Counted from the first letter of the stretch, positions 1 to 10,866 are shown. The stretch: DNA of 64,000 nucleotides from Cellulomonas uda (GCF_006538705.1 NZ_BJLP01000005.1:27779-91778), one strand, 5' to 3'. Notes: a model not told the origin generated them from the sequence alone. Program-made: numbers and translations.

Positions 1-160
1 GTGGGTCGTCGGTCGTCTCCCCCGTGGCAGAGACGCGACCGCGCGCGCACCAGCGGACAAGTCTGCCACAGGGCCGGTGGCGCCGGGTAATCGGGCGCCG
101 GGTCGGCGACCTGACGTGACGCGACGTGACGTGAGGCGATGCGACGTGACCGAGGGCGCC
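1..160. other. Intergenic, downstream of trmD; short degenerate CGTGA repeats
   Basis: No gene is supported here. Positions 105-150 carry several copies of GACGTGA/GCGACGTGAC in close succession, giving an imperfect short tandem repeat just after the trmD stop. The next gene of the usual operon (rplS or lepB) would lie beyond the window edge. Confidence 0.4.
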
Positions 161-940
161 TCACCCGTCGCCGGGTCGCGACGCCGGAGGTGCCGCCGGC
201 TCGTCGTGCTGCGCGAGCACCTCCCGGTCGTGCCGGTCGAGCGCACCCTCGTCGAGCGCCGCCAGCATGTCGGGACGGCGCTGCGCGGTGCGGTGCAGCG
301 CCTCGTCGCGACGCCACCGCGCGATCCGGGCGTGGTGTCCCGAGAGCAGCACGTCGGGGACGTCGAGCCCACGCCACGACGGCGGCTTGGTGTACACGGG
401 GTACTCGAGCAGCCCCGCCTCGCCGTGCGACTCCTCCACGAGCGAGTGCGGGTTGCCGACGACTCCAGGCAGCAGCCGCGCGACCGCCTCGACGAGCACG
501 AGCGCGGCGACCTCACCGCCGTTGAGCACGTAGTCGCCGATCGAGTACTCCGTCACGCGCACGCCCGCGGCGCGGTAGTGCTCGGCGACCCGGGCGTCGA
601 TCCCCTCGTACCTCCCGCACGCGACGACGAGGTGCGCGTCCTGCGCGACCGCGTGCGCCGTGCGCTGCGTGAGGACCTCGCCCGACGGCGTCGGCAGCAG
701 CAGGTGCGCCCCCGGCGTGAGGACGTCGTCGAGCGCCGCGCCCCACACGTCCGGCCGCATCACCATGCCCGCGCCACCGCCGAACGGGGTGTCGTCGACC
801 GTCCGGTGCCGGTCGGTGGTCCAGTCGCGCAGGTCGTGCACGCGCAGGTCGAGGATCCCCGCCTCGCGCGCCTTGCCGACGAGCGAGAGCCGCAGCGGCG
901 CGAGGTAGTCCGGGAAGATCGTCAGGACGTCGACGCGCAC
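161..940 (-). CDS. trmD: tRNA (guanine37-N1)-methyltransferase TrmD
   Basis: A SpoU-TrmD (SPOUT) class methyltransferase that uses AdoMet to methylate N1 of G37 next to the anticodon and so prevents +1 frameshifting. The 259-residue protein shows [13 protein letters not shown] (52-64), CGRYEGID (108-115) and the knot loop [13 protein letters not shown] (131-143), which together form the AdoMet pocket. The start is GTG at 940, five bases after the rimM stop, so the two are probably translated together. The C-terminal 40 residues are Arg/Asp/Ala-rich. Family assignment is secure. Confidence 0.97.
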   Translation of the reverse strand: MRVDVLTIFPDYLAPLRLSLVGKAREAGILDLRVHDLRDWTTDRHRTVDDTPFGGGAGMVMRPDVWGAALDDVLTPGAHLLLPTPSGEVLTQRTAHAVAQDAHLVVACGRYEGIDARVAEHYRAAGVRVTEYSIGDYVLNGGEVAALVLVEAVARLLPGVVGNPHSLVEESHGEAGLLEYPVYTKPPSWRGLDVPDVLLSGHHARIARWRRDEALHRTAQRRPDMLAALDEGALDRHDREVLAQHDEPAAPPASRPGDG

Positions 941-945
941 GGGGG

Positions 946-1548
946 TCAGCCGTCCCGACCGTCGGGGCCCGCGGCGTCCGGCGCCGAGTCCTCGTCGGGA
1001 CCGTCCGGGCCGCCCGACGTCTCGTCGGACACCACGAGGTTCGCCGCGTCCGACGCGAGCAGGCCGCCCGGCGGGTCGAGCACGACCCGACCGCCCGGCA
1101 CGTCCACGACCGGCACGATCGCCCGCACGAACGGCACGAGCGTGCGCGCGCCGTCCGGCTCACGCAGGACGAGCACGTCCTGCGCCGGCAGGTGCTCGAG
1201 CCCGACGACCTCGCCCAGCACACGGCCGTCGACGTGCTCGACGCGCAGCCCGCGCAGCTCGTGCGGGTACCAGGCGTCCTCCTCGTCGGAGGCCTCGTCC
1301 TCCACCACCAGCGACACACCGCGCAGCGCCTCGGCCGCGCTGCGGTCGCTCACCTGCGCGAACGTCGCGTACCAGCGTCCCTGCTGGACGCGCGTGCGCA
1401 CCACGGTCAGCGGCCCGACGCCCGCACGGTCGGTGCCGAGCACCGTCCCGTCGGCAAGGCGCTCGTCGGGGGTGTCGGTCCGCAGGTCGAGCGCGACCTC
1501 GCCGCGCAGCCCGTGCGCGCGTCCGACGCGTGCCACCGTCAGCAGCAT
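946..1548 (-). CDS. rimM: 16S rRNA processing protein RimM
   Basis: Ribosome maturation factor that binds S19 during assembly of the 30S head. The 200-residue protein has the N-terminal RimM barrel ([11 protein letters not shown] near residue 8) and the PRC-barrel ([11 protein letters not shown] near 93, DPPGGLL near 157), followed by a low-complexity Gly/Asp/Pro tail. The ATG at 1548 is preferred over an upstream in-frame codon because it is preceded by a strong GAGGAGG ribosome-binding site and because the upstream extension would run through a perfect hairpin (1580-1621). Confidence 0.95.
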   Translation of the reverse strand: MLLTVARVGRAHGLRGEVALDLRTDTPDERLADGTVLGTDRAGVGPLTVVRTRVQQGRWYATFAQVSDRSAAEALRGVSLVVEDEASDEEDAWYPHELRGLRVEHVDGRVLGEVVGLEHLPAQDVLVLREPDGARTLVPFVRAIVPVVDVPGGRVVLDPPGGLLASDAANLVVSDETSGGPDGPDEDSAPDAAGPDGRDG

Positions 1549-1579
1549 GTGGGGGTCCTCCTCAGGACGGGTTCGGGAC

Positions 1580-1621
1580 GACGAGAGGCCCGGCCCCAGG
1601 GTAGGGGCCGGGCCTCTCGTC
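1580..1621. terminator. Perfect 18-bp hairpin between khpA and rimM
   Basis: Positions 1580-1597 pair perfectly with 1604-1621 around a 6-nt loop. There is no T-run, which is common for terminators in GC-rich actinobacteria. It lies inside the rpsP-khpA-rimM-trmD operon, so it may attenuate transcription into rimM-trmD or protect the upstream mRNA. Confidence 0.75.
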
Positions 1622-1669
1622 ACGCGGCTCGGTGGCCGCGCGACGGCTCGTGCTCGTCGGCTCCGCGGG

Positions 1670-1909
1670 TCAGCGGCGGTCGACGTCGACCACGTCGACG
1701 CGCACCGGACCCTCGGTCGACAGCGCGCCGACGACCGTCCGCAGCGCCTTCGCGGTGCGGCCGCTGCGGCCGATCACGCGCCCGAGGTCGTCCGGGTGGA
1801 CCCGGACCTCGAGCAGCTCACCACGGCGCAGCGCCACCGCGCTCACCCGGACGTCGTCCGGGTGGTCGACGATGCCGCGCACCAGGTGCTCGAGCGCGTC
1901 GGCGAGCAT
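1670..1909 (-). CDS. khpA: KH-domain RNA-binding protein KhpA
   Basis: A 79-residue single KH domain protein (KhpA/YlqC family) between rpsP and rimM, its usual place. The RNA-binding GxxG loop is visible in RVIGRSGRTAKAL (about residues 44-56). In other bacteria KhpA pairs with KhpB and acts in RNA regulation and cell-size control; that role is known of the family and is not shown here. Its ATG overlaps the rpsP stop (ATGA type), indicating translational coupling. Confidence 0.93.
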   Translation of the reverse strand: MLADALEHLVRGIVDHPDDVRVSAVALRRGELLEVRVHPDDLGRVIGRSGRTAKALRTVVGALSTEGPVRVDVVDVDRR

Positions 1910-2349
1910 CAGGCCTGCTCGTCCTCGGCGGCGGCCTCGGCCGGCGCCCCGTCGGCCGGCGCCTCGTCGGCGACGACCTTCTTCTCGGACGCCGTCGCCT
2001 TGACCTTCTCGGCGTCGGCGGCGGCAGCCTCGACGGCGGCCTTCGGGTCGGCCTTGCCGGCCTTGACCTTCAGCGTGCCCTCGGCACCCGGCAGGCCCTT
2101 GAACTTCTGCCAGTCGCCGGTGACCTTGAGGAGCGCGAGCACCTGCTCGGTCGGCTGCGCGCCGACGCCGAGCCAGTACTGCGCACGCTCCGAGGAGATG
2201 TCGATGAGCGACGGCTCCTCGGTCGGGTGGTACTTGCCGATCTCCTCGATGACGCGGCCGTCACGCTTGGTGCGCGAGTCCGCGACGACGACACGGTAAT
2301 ACGGCGCCCGGATCTTGCCGAGACGCTTCAGACGGATCTTGGTGGCCAC
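1909..2349 (-). CDS. rpsP: 30S ribosomal protein S16
   Basis: Small-subunit protein S16. The N-terminus ([20 protein letters not shown]) and the [18 protein letters not shown] block are diagnostic. At 146 residues it is much longer than the roughly 82-residue E. coli protein because of an Ala/Lys/Glu/Asp-rich C-terminal tail from about residue 95, as is usual in actinobacteria. It is the first gene of the rpsP-khpA-rimM-trmD operon. The 128-bp gap upstream should hold its promoter, but I see no convincing -10/-35 pair. Confidence 0.97.
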   Translation of the reverse strand: MATKIRLKRLGKIRAPYYRVVVADSRTKRDGRVIEEIGKYHPTEEPSLIDISSERAQYWLGVGAQPTEQVLALLKVTGDWQKFKGLPGAEGTLKVKAGKADPKAAVEAAAADAEKVKATASEKKVVADEAPADGAPAEAAAEDEQA

Positions 2350-2477
2350 GTTGTGGTCTTCTCCTGGGATTCAGCAGGGTGCCCCGCCAGCCTGCCCGTG
2401 GGGTTGGGCGGCCGGAGGCGGCGAAGGACGCGACGAGAGCAGGTAGAGGGGCTGCACCCGACGTGTACAGCCGACCA

Positions 2478-3074
2478 TCATGCCAGACGTTCGGCGGCCT
2501 TCCCAAGCCGCGCGCGGTCGACCACGTACCAGCCGATCGCGACGGCCGACGCGGCCAACGCTGCCAGCAGGAGCCACGGCGCGGCGTCGCCGAGTCGGGC
2601 CACCACCCACGAGTCGCCGAGCAGGATCGACAGTGTCGAGCGGGGCGGGTCCACGTCACCCCCGTCGTACATCGCGCCGTAGCCCACGAGCACGCCGAGG
2701 CCGATGCCCCACGCGAACCTGCGGTACCGCCGCGGCGCGTGACCGACCTGCTTGCGCACGGCGCCGAGGCCGACCAGCGGCAGCGTCACGATCCACGCGG
2801 CAGCGACGGGCAGCGCGATCGTCACGGGCGCCAGGGCGAGCACGACGAGCACGAACCAGCCGGCCGCGTAGAGCTTTGCGGCCACCCCGAGCACGACCCC
2901 GAGCCAGACGACCGCTGCGGCAACGACGTCGGCGACCGTCGGGCGGTTGCGCGCTGGGGCTGTCACGACGGCCGGGGCGGGTGGCAGCGTGCCGCTCCCG
3001 GCACCGACGGTCGGCGCGGAGGAGGCAGGGTCTGCCTCGTCCGGTGCGGCACTGCTCGGCGTGGCGCTGCTCAC
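2478..3074 (-). CDS. Predicted integral membrane protein of unknown function
   Basis: I do not recognise this 198-residue protein. After about 40 Ala/Pro/Ser-rich residues it has four or five hydrophobic segments (for example VVWLGVVLGVAAKLY, FVLVVLALAPVTIAL, WIVTLPLVGLGAV, LLLAALAASAVAIGW). A cytosolic loop rich in Arg (RKQVGHAPRRYRR) follows the third segment. The GTG at 3074 is chosen because AGGAG lies about 7 nt upstream; an upstream ATG in frame would put a positively charged non-membrane stretch first. It stands alone between the rpsP operon and a terminator-like hairpin. Confidence 0.7.
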   Translation of the reverse strand: MSSATPSSAAPDEADPASSAPTVGAGSGTLPPAPAVVTAPARNRPTVADVVAAAVVWLGVVLGVAAKLYAAGWFVLVVLALAPVTIALPVAAAWIVTLPLVGLGAVRKQVGHAPRRYRRFAWGIGLGVLVGYGAMYDGGDVDPPRSTLSILLGDSWVVARLGDAAPWLLLAALAASAVAIGWYVVDRARLGKAAERLA

Positions 3075-3090
3075 GGAGAACTCCTGTCGA

Positions 3091-3117
3091 CGCGCGACCG
3101 CACGGTGCGGTCGCGCG
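3091..3117. terminator. 12-bp hairpin after the amidohydrolase gene
   Basis: Positions 3091-3102 pair perfectly with 3106-3117 around a 3-nt loop. It lies downstream of the amidohydrolase and just upstream of the membrane-protein start, so it probably separates the two transcripts. Confidence 0.75.
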
Positions 3118-3231
3118 CAGCGAACCAGACGGAGTCCGGAAGATGCCAGTTCGACCTGCACATTCACCCGTCTGGGCTCGACGCATTTCCCCGTGCGGGC
3201 TGGACCGGGGACTCGACACCGGTCACGTCCG

Positions 3232-4332
3232 TCAGACGTGACGCGTGCCGCGCAGGACGACCGCGGCGGGCTCGTGCAGCGTGCTCACGTCCGTGCGCGG
3301 GTCGCGGTCGTACACGACGACGTCGGCGCTCGCGCCCTCGGCGATGGCGTCCACGCCGAGCCACGCGCGGGTGCGCCAGCTCGCCGCGGCGACGACGTCA
3401 CGGGCCGGGATGCCCGCCGCCGCGAGCTCGGCCGCCTCGTCGGCGATCCGGCCGTGCCCGATCGTGCCGCCCGCGTCCGTCCCCACCAGGACCGGCACGC
3501 CCGCGTCGTGCAGGTCGCGCACGTGGGCGTGGCGTCGCGCCCCCATGGCGCGCATGCGTGCCGCGAACCGGGGGAACCGCGCGGCACCCTGGTCGGCGAT
3601 CGCGTCGAACTGCGCGACCTGGAGCAGCGTGGCGGTCACCGGGATGCCGAGCGTCGCGATCCGGTCGACGTGCGCGGGTGTCGCGCCCGTCGCGTGCTCG
3701 AGGCAGTCCACGCCGGCGTCCAGGAGCGCGTCGAGCGACTCGGTGGCGAACGTGTGGGCCGTCACGCGCGCACCGCTGTCGTGCGCCGCACCCACGGCGT
3801 CCGCGAGCACGTCGTCGGGCCACAGCGGCGTCAGGTCGCCGCCGCCCGGCAGGTCCCGGTCGATCCAGTCGGCGACCAGCTTGACCCAGCCGTCGCCCCG
3901 CACCGCCTCGTGCCGCACCGCGCCGGGCAGGTCGCGCACGTCCTCGAGCTCGAGCCCGTAGTGCCGCAGGTACCGCTTGGGCCGCGCGAGGTGGTGGCCC
4001 GCGCGGATGAGTCGCGGCAGGTCCGGGCGCGCGTGCACCCAGGAGGTGTCCGCGGGCGAGCCCGCGTCGCGCACGAGCAGGACCCCCGAGTCGCGGTCGG
4101 CGACCGCCTGCCGCTCGGCGGTCACGGCGTCGACGGCGCCGTCCGCCGCGAGCCCGATGTGGCAGTGCACGTCGACCAGCCCGGGCAGCACCCAGCCCTC
4201 GAGCCTCGTCGTCGCGCCGCCCGCGGGGCGCTCGAACGTGAGCCGCCCGCCGACGACCCACACGTCGCCCACCTCGCGGTCGTCGTCGAGCACGACGGTG
4301 CCCGTCAGGTGCAGGACCTCGGGCGGACTCAT
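3232..4332 (-). CDS. Metal-dependent amidohydrolase family protein
   Basis: A 366-residue amidohydrolase-superfamily enzyme of the imidazolonepropionase/prolidase-like type. It shows the metal-binding HxH in LVDVHCHIGL, further ligand His in TAHTF and LEHATG, and the catalytic Asp in VLVGTDAGG. A small beta-sandwich is built from the N-terminal strands and the C-terminal ADVVVYDRDPR segment. The substrate cannot be told from the sequence. Translation is placed at the ATG at 4332, where the protein starts MSPPEVLHLTG; a longer frame upstream is Arg-rich and overlaps ffh. It follows the ffh stop by 19 bp and may be co-transcribed with it. Confidence 0.88.
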   Translation of the reverse strand: MSPPEVLHLTGTVVLDDDREVGDVWVVGGRLTFERPAGGATTRLEGWVLPGLVDVHCHIGLAADGAVDAVTAERQAVADRDSGVLLVRDAGSPADTSWVHARPDLPRLIRAGHHLARPKRYLRHYGLELEDVRDLPGAVRHEAVRGDGWVKLVADWIDRDLPGGGDLTPLWPDDVLADAVGAAHDSGARVTAHTFATESLDALLDAGVDCLEHATGATPAHVDRIATLGIPVTATLLQVAQFDAIADQGAARFPRFAARMRAMGARRHAHVRDLHDAGVPVLVGTDAGGTIGHGRIADEAAELAAAGIPARDVVAAASWRTRAWLGVDAIAEGASADVVVYDRDPRTDVSTLHEPAAVVLRGTRHV

Positions 4333-4351
4333 GGGCGGGCGCGCCTCGCCG

Positions 4352-5944
4352 TCAGCGACCCAGGAACTTCTCGAGGCCCGCGGGCAGCTCGAGCGAGGCG
4401 GGGTCCGGCTCGGGTGCCTGGCGGCCGAGGCCGAACGCCGAGCCGGCGGGCGCGCTCGTCGCGGGGCGCCCCTCGAGCGCGGCCTTCTCCTGCGCGGCGC
4501 GCTTCGCCGGGTTGCCCGACTTGCCGCGCACCTTGCGCTGCGGCGCCGCCTTGCCACGCGCCTTCTTGCCCATGCCGGGCAGGTTCCCCATGCCGGGCAT
4601 CGCGCCGGGCATGCCGCCCGACTTGGCCATCTGCCGCATCATCTTCTGCGCGCCGTCGAACCGCTCGAGGAGCTGGTTGACGTCGGTGGGCGTGGTGCCC
4701 GAGCCGCGCGCGATCCGGGCGCGCCGGGAGCCGTTGATGATCTTCGGGTTGTCCCGCTCGGCGGGCGTCATCGAGTGGATGATCGCCTCGATGCGGTCCA
4801 CCTCGCGCTCGTCGAAGTTGTCGAGCGCGTCGCGCATCTGCGCCATGCCCGGCAGCATCCCGAACATCTTCTTGAGCGAGCCCATCTTGCGCAGCTGCTG
4901 CATCTGCTGCAGGAAGTCCGCGAGCGTGAACCCCTCGCCGCTCGCGAGCTTGCCGGCCATCTCCTGGGCCTGCTGCTCGTCGAACGCCTTCTCGGCCTGC
5001 TCGATGAGCGTGAGGACGTCGCCCATGTCGAGGATGCGCGACGCCATGCGGTCCGGGTGGAAGACCTCGAAGTCCGTGAGCTTCTCGCCCGTGCTCGCGT
5101 ACATGATCGGTCGGCCGGTGACCGACGCGACCGACAGCGCGGCACCACCGCGCGCGTCGCCGTCGAGCTTGGACAGCACGACGCCCGTGAACCCGACGCC
5201 GTCGGCGAACGCCTGCGCCGTGGTCACGGCGTCCTGACCGATCATCGCGTCGATCACGAACAGGATCTCGTCGGGCTGCACGGCGTCGCGGATGTCCGCG
5301 GCCTGGGCCATCAGCTCGGCGTCGACGCCGAGCCGGCCGGCGGTGTCGACGATGAGCACGTCGTGCTGACGCGCCCGCGCCGTCTCGAGGCCCGCACGCG
5401 CGACCGCGACCGGGTCGGCCCCGGCGGGCAGCACGTCGTCGGCGCCCTGGTTGCCCGGGTGCGGCGCGAACACCGGCACGCCCGCGCGCTCACCCACGAC
5501 CTGCAGCTGCGTCACCGCGTTCGGACGCTGCAGGTCCGCCGCGACGAGCAGCGGCGTGTGCCCCTCGCCCTTGAGCTGCAGCGCGAGCTTGCCCGCGAGC
5601 GTCGTCTTGCCCGCACCCTGCAGACCCGCGAGCAGGATGACGGTGGGCGGGTTCTTCGCGAAGCGCAGCGTGCGCGTCTCGCCGCCGAGGATCGCGACGA
5701 GCTCGTCGTTGACGATCTTGACGACCTGCTGCGCCGGGTTCAGCGCCTGCGACACCTCGGCCGACAGCGCGCGCTCGCGCACCGCGCCCGTGAACTGGCG
5801 CACCACGGGCACCGCGACGTCCGCGTCGAGCAGCGCGCGACGGATCTCGCGCACCGTGGCGTCGACGTCCGCCTCGGACAGCCGGCCCTTGGTGCGCAGG
5901 TTCTTGAACGTCGACGTCAGACGGTCGGACAGAGTGGCGAACAC
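4352..5944 (-). CDS. ffh: Signal recognition particle protein Ffh (SRP54)
   Basis: The GTPase and signal-sequence-binding subunit of SRP, which brings membrane and secreted proteins to the Sec translocon. The 530 residues contain the N domain (1-90), the G domain with the P-loop GLQGAGKTT (107-115), DTAGR and SKLDGDARGG, and a Met/Gly-rich M domain ending in runs such as MPGAMPGMGNLPGMGKK. The partner receptor gene ftsY lies at 9613-10866. It directly follows glnD (22-bp gap), as in other actinobacteria. Confidence 0.97.
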   Translation of the reverse strand: MFATLSDRLTSTFKNLRTKGRLSEADVDATVREIRRALLDADVAVPVVRQFTGAVRERALSAEVSQALNPAQQVVKIVNDELVAILGGETRTLRFAKNPPTVILLAGLQGAGKTTLAGKLALQLKGEGHTPLLVAADLQRPNAVTQLQVVGERAGVPVFAPHPGNQGADDVLPAGADPVAVARAGLETARARQHDVLIVDTAGRLGVDAELMAQAADIRDAVQPDEILFVIDAMIGQDAVTTAQAFADGVGFTGVVLSKLDGDARGGAALSVASVTGRPIMYASTGEKLTDFEVFHPDRMASRILDMGDVLTLIEQAEKAFDEQQAQEMAGKLASGEGFTLADFLQQMQQLRKMGSLKKMFGMLPGMAQMRDALDNFDEREVDRIEAIIHSMTPAERDNPKIINGSRRARIARGSGTTPTDVNQLLERFDGAQKMMRQMAKSGGMPGAMPGMGNLPGMGKKARGKAAPQRKVRGKSGNPAKRAAQEKAALEGRPATSAPAGSAFGLGRQAPEPDPASLELPAGLEKFLGR

Positions 5945-5966
5945 GTGCGTCCTCGCGGGAGAGGGA

Positions 5967-7784
5967 TCAGGGTCGTCCCAGGGTACCCGGGGTGCCCGTC
6001 GCCCGGTCGCCCAGCCGCTCGCGCGCCCGCGCGACGAGGTCGTCGACGAGCCTCCCGCGCCACTGGCTCCACGCCGCGGTGCCCGCGGCCACCGCGTCCG
6101 CCTCGGTGAGCAGCCGCAGCGCGTGCAGCAGGTCCCCCCGGTGGTCGACCGCGTCGAGCAGCCGCGCGACGGTCGCGGGGTCGTCCGGGTCCGCGCTCGT
6201 CGCGAGCTCGACGAGCGTCAGGTGCTCCCGCACGAGCCGCGCGACGTCCGCCGCCACGTGCTCGCCGAAGCCCATGCGCTCGACGACCGGCCCCGCGAGG
6301 CGGGCGCCCTCGACCGAGTGGTCCCCCGCGCCCGCGCGCTTGCCGATGTCGTGCAGCAGCGCCGCGAGCAGCAGCGTGTCGCTCGGCGCACCCGACGCGA
6401 GCGCCGCGACGTTCGCCGCGGTCTCGACCATGTGCCGGTCCACCGTGTGCCGGTGCACGGGCGAGCGCTGCGGCCGGTTGCGCACGCCGGCCCACTCCGG
6501 GATCCAGGTGGTCACGACGCCCGCGAGGTCGAGCGCCTCCCAGATCGGCACCTGCGCGTGCCCCGCGCCGAGGACCTGCAGCAGGTAGGTGCGCGCCTGA
6601 CGCGGCCACGGGGTCGACGGCGCCGGCGTCACGGTGAGGTGCTGCACCGACACCGGCGACAGCTGCAGGCCGGTGCGCGCCGCCGTCGCGGCCGCGCGCA
6701 ACGCGAGCAGCGGGTCGTCCTCCGGCACCGCGTCGACGGCGAGCACGATCTCGTCGTTGTGCTGCACGAGGCCCTCGGCGATGGGCCGCAGCCGCGGGGG
6801 AAGCCGACGGCCGCGCACGAGCCGCGGCCCCCGCGCGGGCCGTTCGAGCGCTTGGCGCGCGTTGCGTGCCGTGGTGTCCAGCGCGTACGAGATGATCCGC
6901 GCGGCCTCCGCGACGCTCGCGAGCAGGTCGTCGCGGTCGTCGAACCCGACGAGCTCGGCGACCTCGTCCTGGTCGGCCAGCAGGAGGCGGTTGGTGTGGC
7001 GACGCGTCGCCACCTGGACGGCGTCACGCACGTCGAGCAGGTGCGCGTAGGCGTGGTCGACCGCGCCGTGCGGGCGGTCCGTGAGCCACGTCGCCGCGAG
7101 CGCCGAGAGCACCACGGCGTCCCGGATCCCGCCGCGCGCCTCCTTGAGCTCGGGCTCGATGAGGTACGCGAGCTCGCCGTGCCGCTCCGCGCGCTGGCGG
7201 GTCGAGGCGAGCAGCTCCGGCAGACGACGACGCGCCGCGGCGCGCCAGTCCTCGAGCAGCGCGGACGTCGCCCGTGCGATCACCACGGGGTCCCCCGCGA
7301 CGTGCTGCAGGTCGAGCATCCCCACCGCCGCGGGCAGGTCCTTGGACGCGACCTGCCGGCACTGCGCCAGCGAGCGCACCGAGTGGTCGAGGTCGAGGCC
7401 CGCGTCCCAGATCGGGTACCACAGCCGCTGCGCGAGCGACTGCAGGTCCTGCGCGGACCGCGAGCGCCCCTCGTGCACCAGCAGCAGGTCGAGGTCGGAG
7501 ACCGGGCTCGCGTCGCCGCGGCCGACCGAGCCGACCACGCCGAGCGCGACGCCCGCCGCGTCCTCGCCCGCGGTGGCCTCGGCCCAGAGCTCCGCGAGCC
7601 GGTGACGCACCAGGCCGGAGATCCGGCTGCGGCGTGCCACGCCGTCGCTCGTCGGGCCCGTCAGCGCGCTCGCGAGCTCGAGCCGCTCGACACGCAGGTC
7701 CCGCACCCCACGAGCGGGGTGCGGGACCTGCGTGTCGTTCGCGTCCCCGGCCGCGCCCCCCACAGGCGACCGTTCGTCGGACAT
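5967..7784 (-). CDS. glnD: [Protein-PII] nucleotidylyltransferase GlnD lacking ACT domains
   Basis: Modifies PII (GlnK) with a nucleotide and removes it again, according to nitrogen state. The 605 residues hold the nucleotidyltransferase core ([20 protein letters not shown], about 81-100) and an HD phosphohydrolase domain ([11 protein letters not shown] and [10 protein letters not shown]). They end at the [14 protein letters not shown]...WRGRLVDDL block, which in full-length GlnD lies just before two C-terminal ACT domains. Those glutamine-sensing domains are absent; only 22 bp separate the stop from ffh, so this is a real short form, not a frameshift. The ATG at 7784 is 5 bp after the glnK stop, but a hairpin at 7688-7737 lies inside this reading frame, so the true start may be further in (for example GTG at codon 49). 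Confidence 0.9.
   Translation of the reverse strand: MSDERSPVGGAAGDANDTQVPHPARGVRDLRVERLELASALTGPTSDGVARRSRISGLVRHRLAELWAEATAGEDAAGVALGVVGSVGRGDASPVSDLDLLLVHEGRSRSAQDLQSLAQRLWYPIWDAGLDLDHSVRSLAQCRQVASKDLPAAVGMLDLQHVAGDPVVIARATSALLEDWRAAARRRLPELLASTRQRAERHGELAYLIEPELKEARGGIRDAVVLSALAATWLTDRPHGAVDHAYAHLLDVRDAVQVATRRHTNRLLLADQDEVAELVGFDDRDDLLASVAEAARIISYALDTTARNARQALERPARGPRLVRGRRLPPRLRPIAEGLVQHNDEIVLAVDAVPEDDPLLALRAAATAARTGLQLSPVSVQHLTVTPAPSTPWPRQARTYLLQVLGAGHAQVPIWEALDLAGVVTTWIPEWAGVRNRPQRSPVHRHTVDRHMVETAANVAALASGAPSDTLLLAALLHDIGKRAGAGDHSVEGARLAGPVVERMGFGEHVAADVARLVREHLTLVELATSADPDDPATVARLLDAVDHRGDLLHALRLLTEADAVAAGTAAWSQWRGRLVDDLVARARERLGDRATGTPGTLGRP
7688..7737. terminator. Perfect 22-bp hairpin inside the 5' end of glnD
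   Basis: Positions 7688-7709 pair perfectly with 7716-7737 around a 6-nt loop. The shape is that of an intrinsic terminator without a U-run, as at 1580-1621. It lies 47-96 nt into the glnD frame as drawn from 7784, so either glnD starts later and this ends amtB-glnK, or it lowers glnD expression. Confidence 0.7.
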
Positions 7785-7789
7785 CGTGG

Positions 7790-9435
<1,646 letters not shown>

Positions 9436-9496
9436 GAGTCGCTTCTCCCCTCGCCAGCCCGGGGTGGCTGGTCGCGGACAACATTCGAGGAGCGGC

Positions 9497-9534
9497 GTTT
9501 CGCCAGGCGGCTGCGGGCGTTACCGGCAGGTGAC
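9497..9534 (-). promoter_or_regulatory. Candidate GlnR box upstream of amtB
   Basis: Read on the minus strand the site is GTCAC-N6-GTAAC-N6-AGCCG-N6-GAAAC. The actinobacterial GlnR consensus is GTNAC-N6-GAAAC repeated with 6-nt spacing. Three of the four half-elements fit (one with a single mismatch) and all three spacings are exactly 6 nt. It is about 60 bp before the amtB start. Confidence 0.6.
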
Positions 9535-9612
9535 AAGGGCCACCCCCGTGTAAACGTTCGGTTTCGCGCCGCCGGGCTCGTCCAGGTTGACCGAAGCGTC
9601 CGGCGGCGTGCG

Positions 9613-10866
9613 CTACTGCAGGAGGCCGTCGACGAACGCCTCGGCGTCGAACGGCGCGAGGTCGTCGGGACCCTCGCCGAGGCCGACGAGCTTGACGGGC
9701 ACCCCCAGCTCGCGCTGCACGGCCACGACGATGCCGCCCTTGGCCGTGCCGTCGAGCTTGGTGAGCACGATGCCGGTGACGCCGGCGACCTCGCCGAACA
9801 CGCGCGCCTGCTGCAGGCCGTTCTGGCCGGTGGTCGCGTCGAGGACGAGCAGCACCTCGGTCAGCGGCGCCTCCTTGGTGATGACGCGCGTGATCTTGCC
9901 GAGCTCGTCCATGAGGCCGGACTTGTTCTGCAGCCGGCCCGCGGTGTCGACGACGACGACGTCGACGTCCGCCTGCTTGCCCGTGCGCACGGCCTCGAAC
10001 GCGACCGACGCGGGGTCGGCGCCCTCGCGCTCGGAGCGCACGGTCGGCACGCCGACGCGCGAGCCCCACGTCTCGAGCTGGTCCGCGGCGGCGGCGCGGA
10101 ACGTGTCGGCGGCGCCGAGCACGACGGACCGGTCCTCGGCGACGAGCAGGCGCGCGAGCTTGCCGATGGTCGTCGTCTTCCCGGTGCCGTTGACACCGAC
10201 GACCAGCACGACGGCGGGCGTGCGAGTCCCGTCCGGCGCGACCGTGGGAGCGGTGCGCAGCTCGCGGTCGAGCGCCGGGTCGACGAGCTCGAGGAGCTGC
10301 GCGCGCAGCAGCGCGCGCACGTGCGCGGGGTCCTTGAGGCCCTCGACGCGCACCCGGGTGCGCAGCGCCTCGATGAGCTCGCCGGAGGGCCCGGCGCCGA
10401 CGTCGGCGAGCAGGAGGGTCTCCTCGAGCTCGTCCCAGTCGTCCTCGGACAGGTGGTCGCGGGACAGGACGGCGAGCAGGCGCGTGCCGAGCGGCGAGCC
10501 CGAGCGGGACAGGCGGTCGCGGAGCCTGGCGAGCCGGCCCGCGGCGGGTGCGGGCACCTCGACGACGACCGCGTCCGCGAGCGCCGCGTCCTGCGGCGCC
10601 ACGACGTCGAGCGCGTCGCCGGCCGGGACCGTGGCGGTGGCCTCGTCGGTGCCGAGCCCCGCGGTGGGCGGCACGTCGAGCGCGACGCCGGACGCGTCGC
10701 CGTCGGGTGCGCCGGCCTGCGTGGGGACGTGCTCGACCGTCGAGGTCGGCGAGGTGGTCTCGTCGTCGCGCGTGCGGCGGCGCGAGACGAACAGGGTCGC
10801 GACGACCGCGACGAGCGCGATCGGCACACCGGCGGCGATGAGTGTGGTCAGGGCATCGGGGCTCAC
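9613..10866 (-). CDS. ftsY: Signal recognition particle receptor FtsY
   Basis: Membrane-associated GTPase that docks the Ffh-ribosome complex at the translocon. The C-terminal NG domain shows GVNGTGKTTTIGKLA, DTAGRLQNK and TKLDGTAKGG. The N-terminus has one transmembrane helix (TTLIAAGVPIALVAVVATLFV) followed by an acidic Ala/Thr/Asp-rich linker, typical of actinobacterial FtsY. Both candidate starts are GTG (10866 and 10887); 10866 puts the helix directly at the N-terminus. Elsewhere in actinobacteria ftsY follows smc; here a pectate lyase gene lies between them. Confidence 0.96.
   Translation of the reverse strand: MSPDALTTLIAAGVPIALVAVVATLFVSRRRTRDDETTSPTSTVEHVPTQAGAPDGDASGVALDVPPTAGLGTDEATATVPAGDALDVVAPQDAALADAVVVEVPAPAAGRLARLRDRLSRSGSPLGTRLLAVLSRDHLSEDDWDELEETLLLADVGAGPSGELIEALRTRVRVEGLKDPAHVRALLRAQLLELVDPALDRELRTAPTVAPDGTRTPAVVLVVGVNGTGKTTTIGKLARLLVAEDRSVVLGAADTFRAAAADQLETWGSRVGVPTVRSEREGADPASVAFEAVRTGKQADVDVVVVDTAGRLQNKSGLMDELGKITRVITKEAPLTEVLLVLDATTGQNGLQQARVFGEVAGVTGIVLTKLDGTAKGGIVVAVQRELGVPVKLVGLGEGPDDLAPFDAEAFVDGLLQ

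Noticed and set aside
5945..5967. Frameshift that hides the GlnD ACT domains
   Set aside because: Only 22 bp lie between the glnD stop and the ffh start, so no further coding sequence can be hidden.
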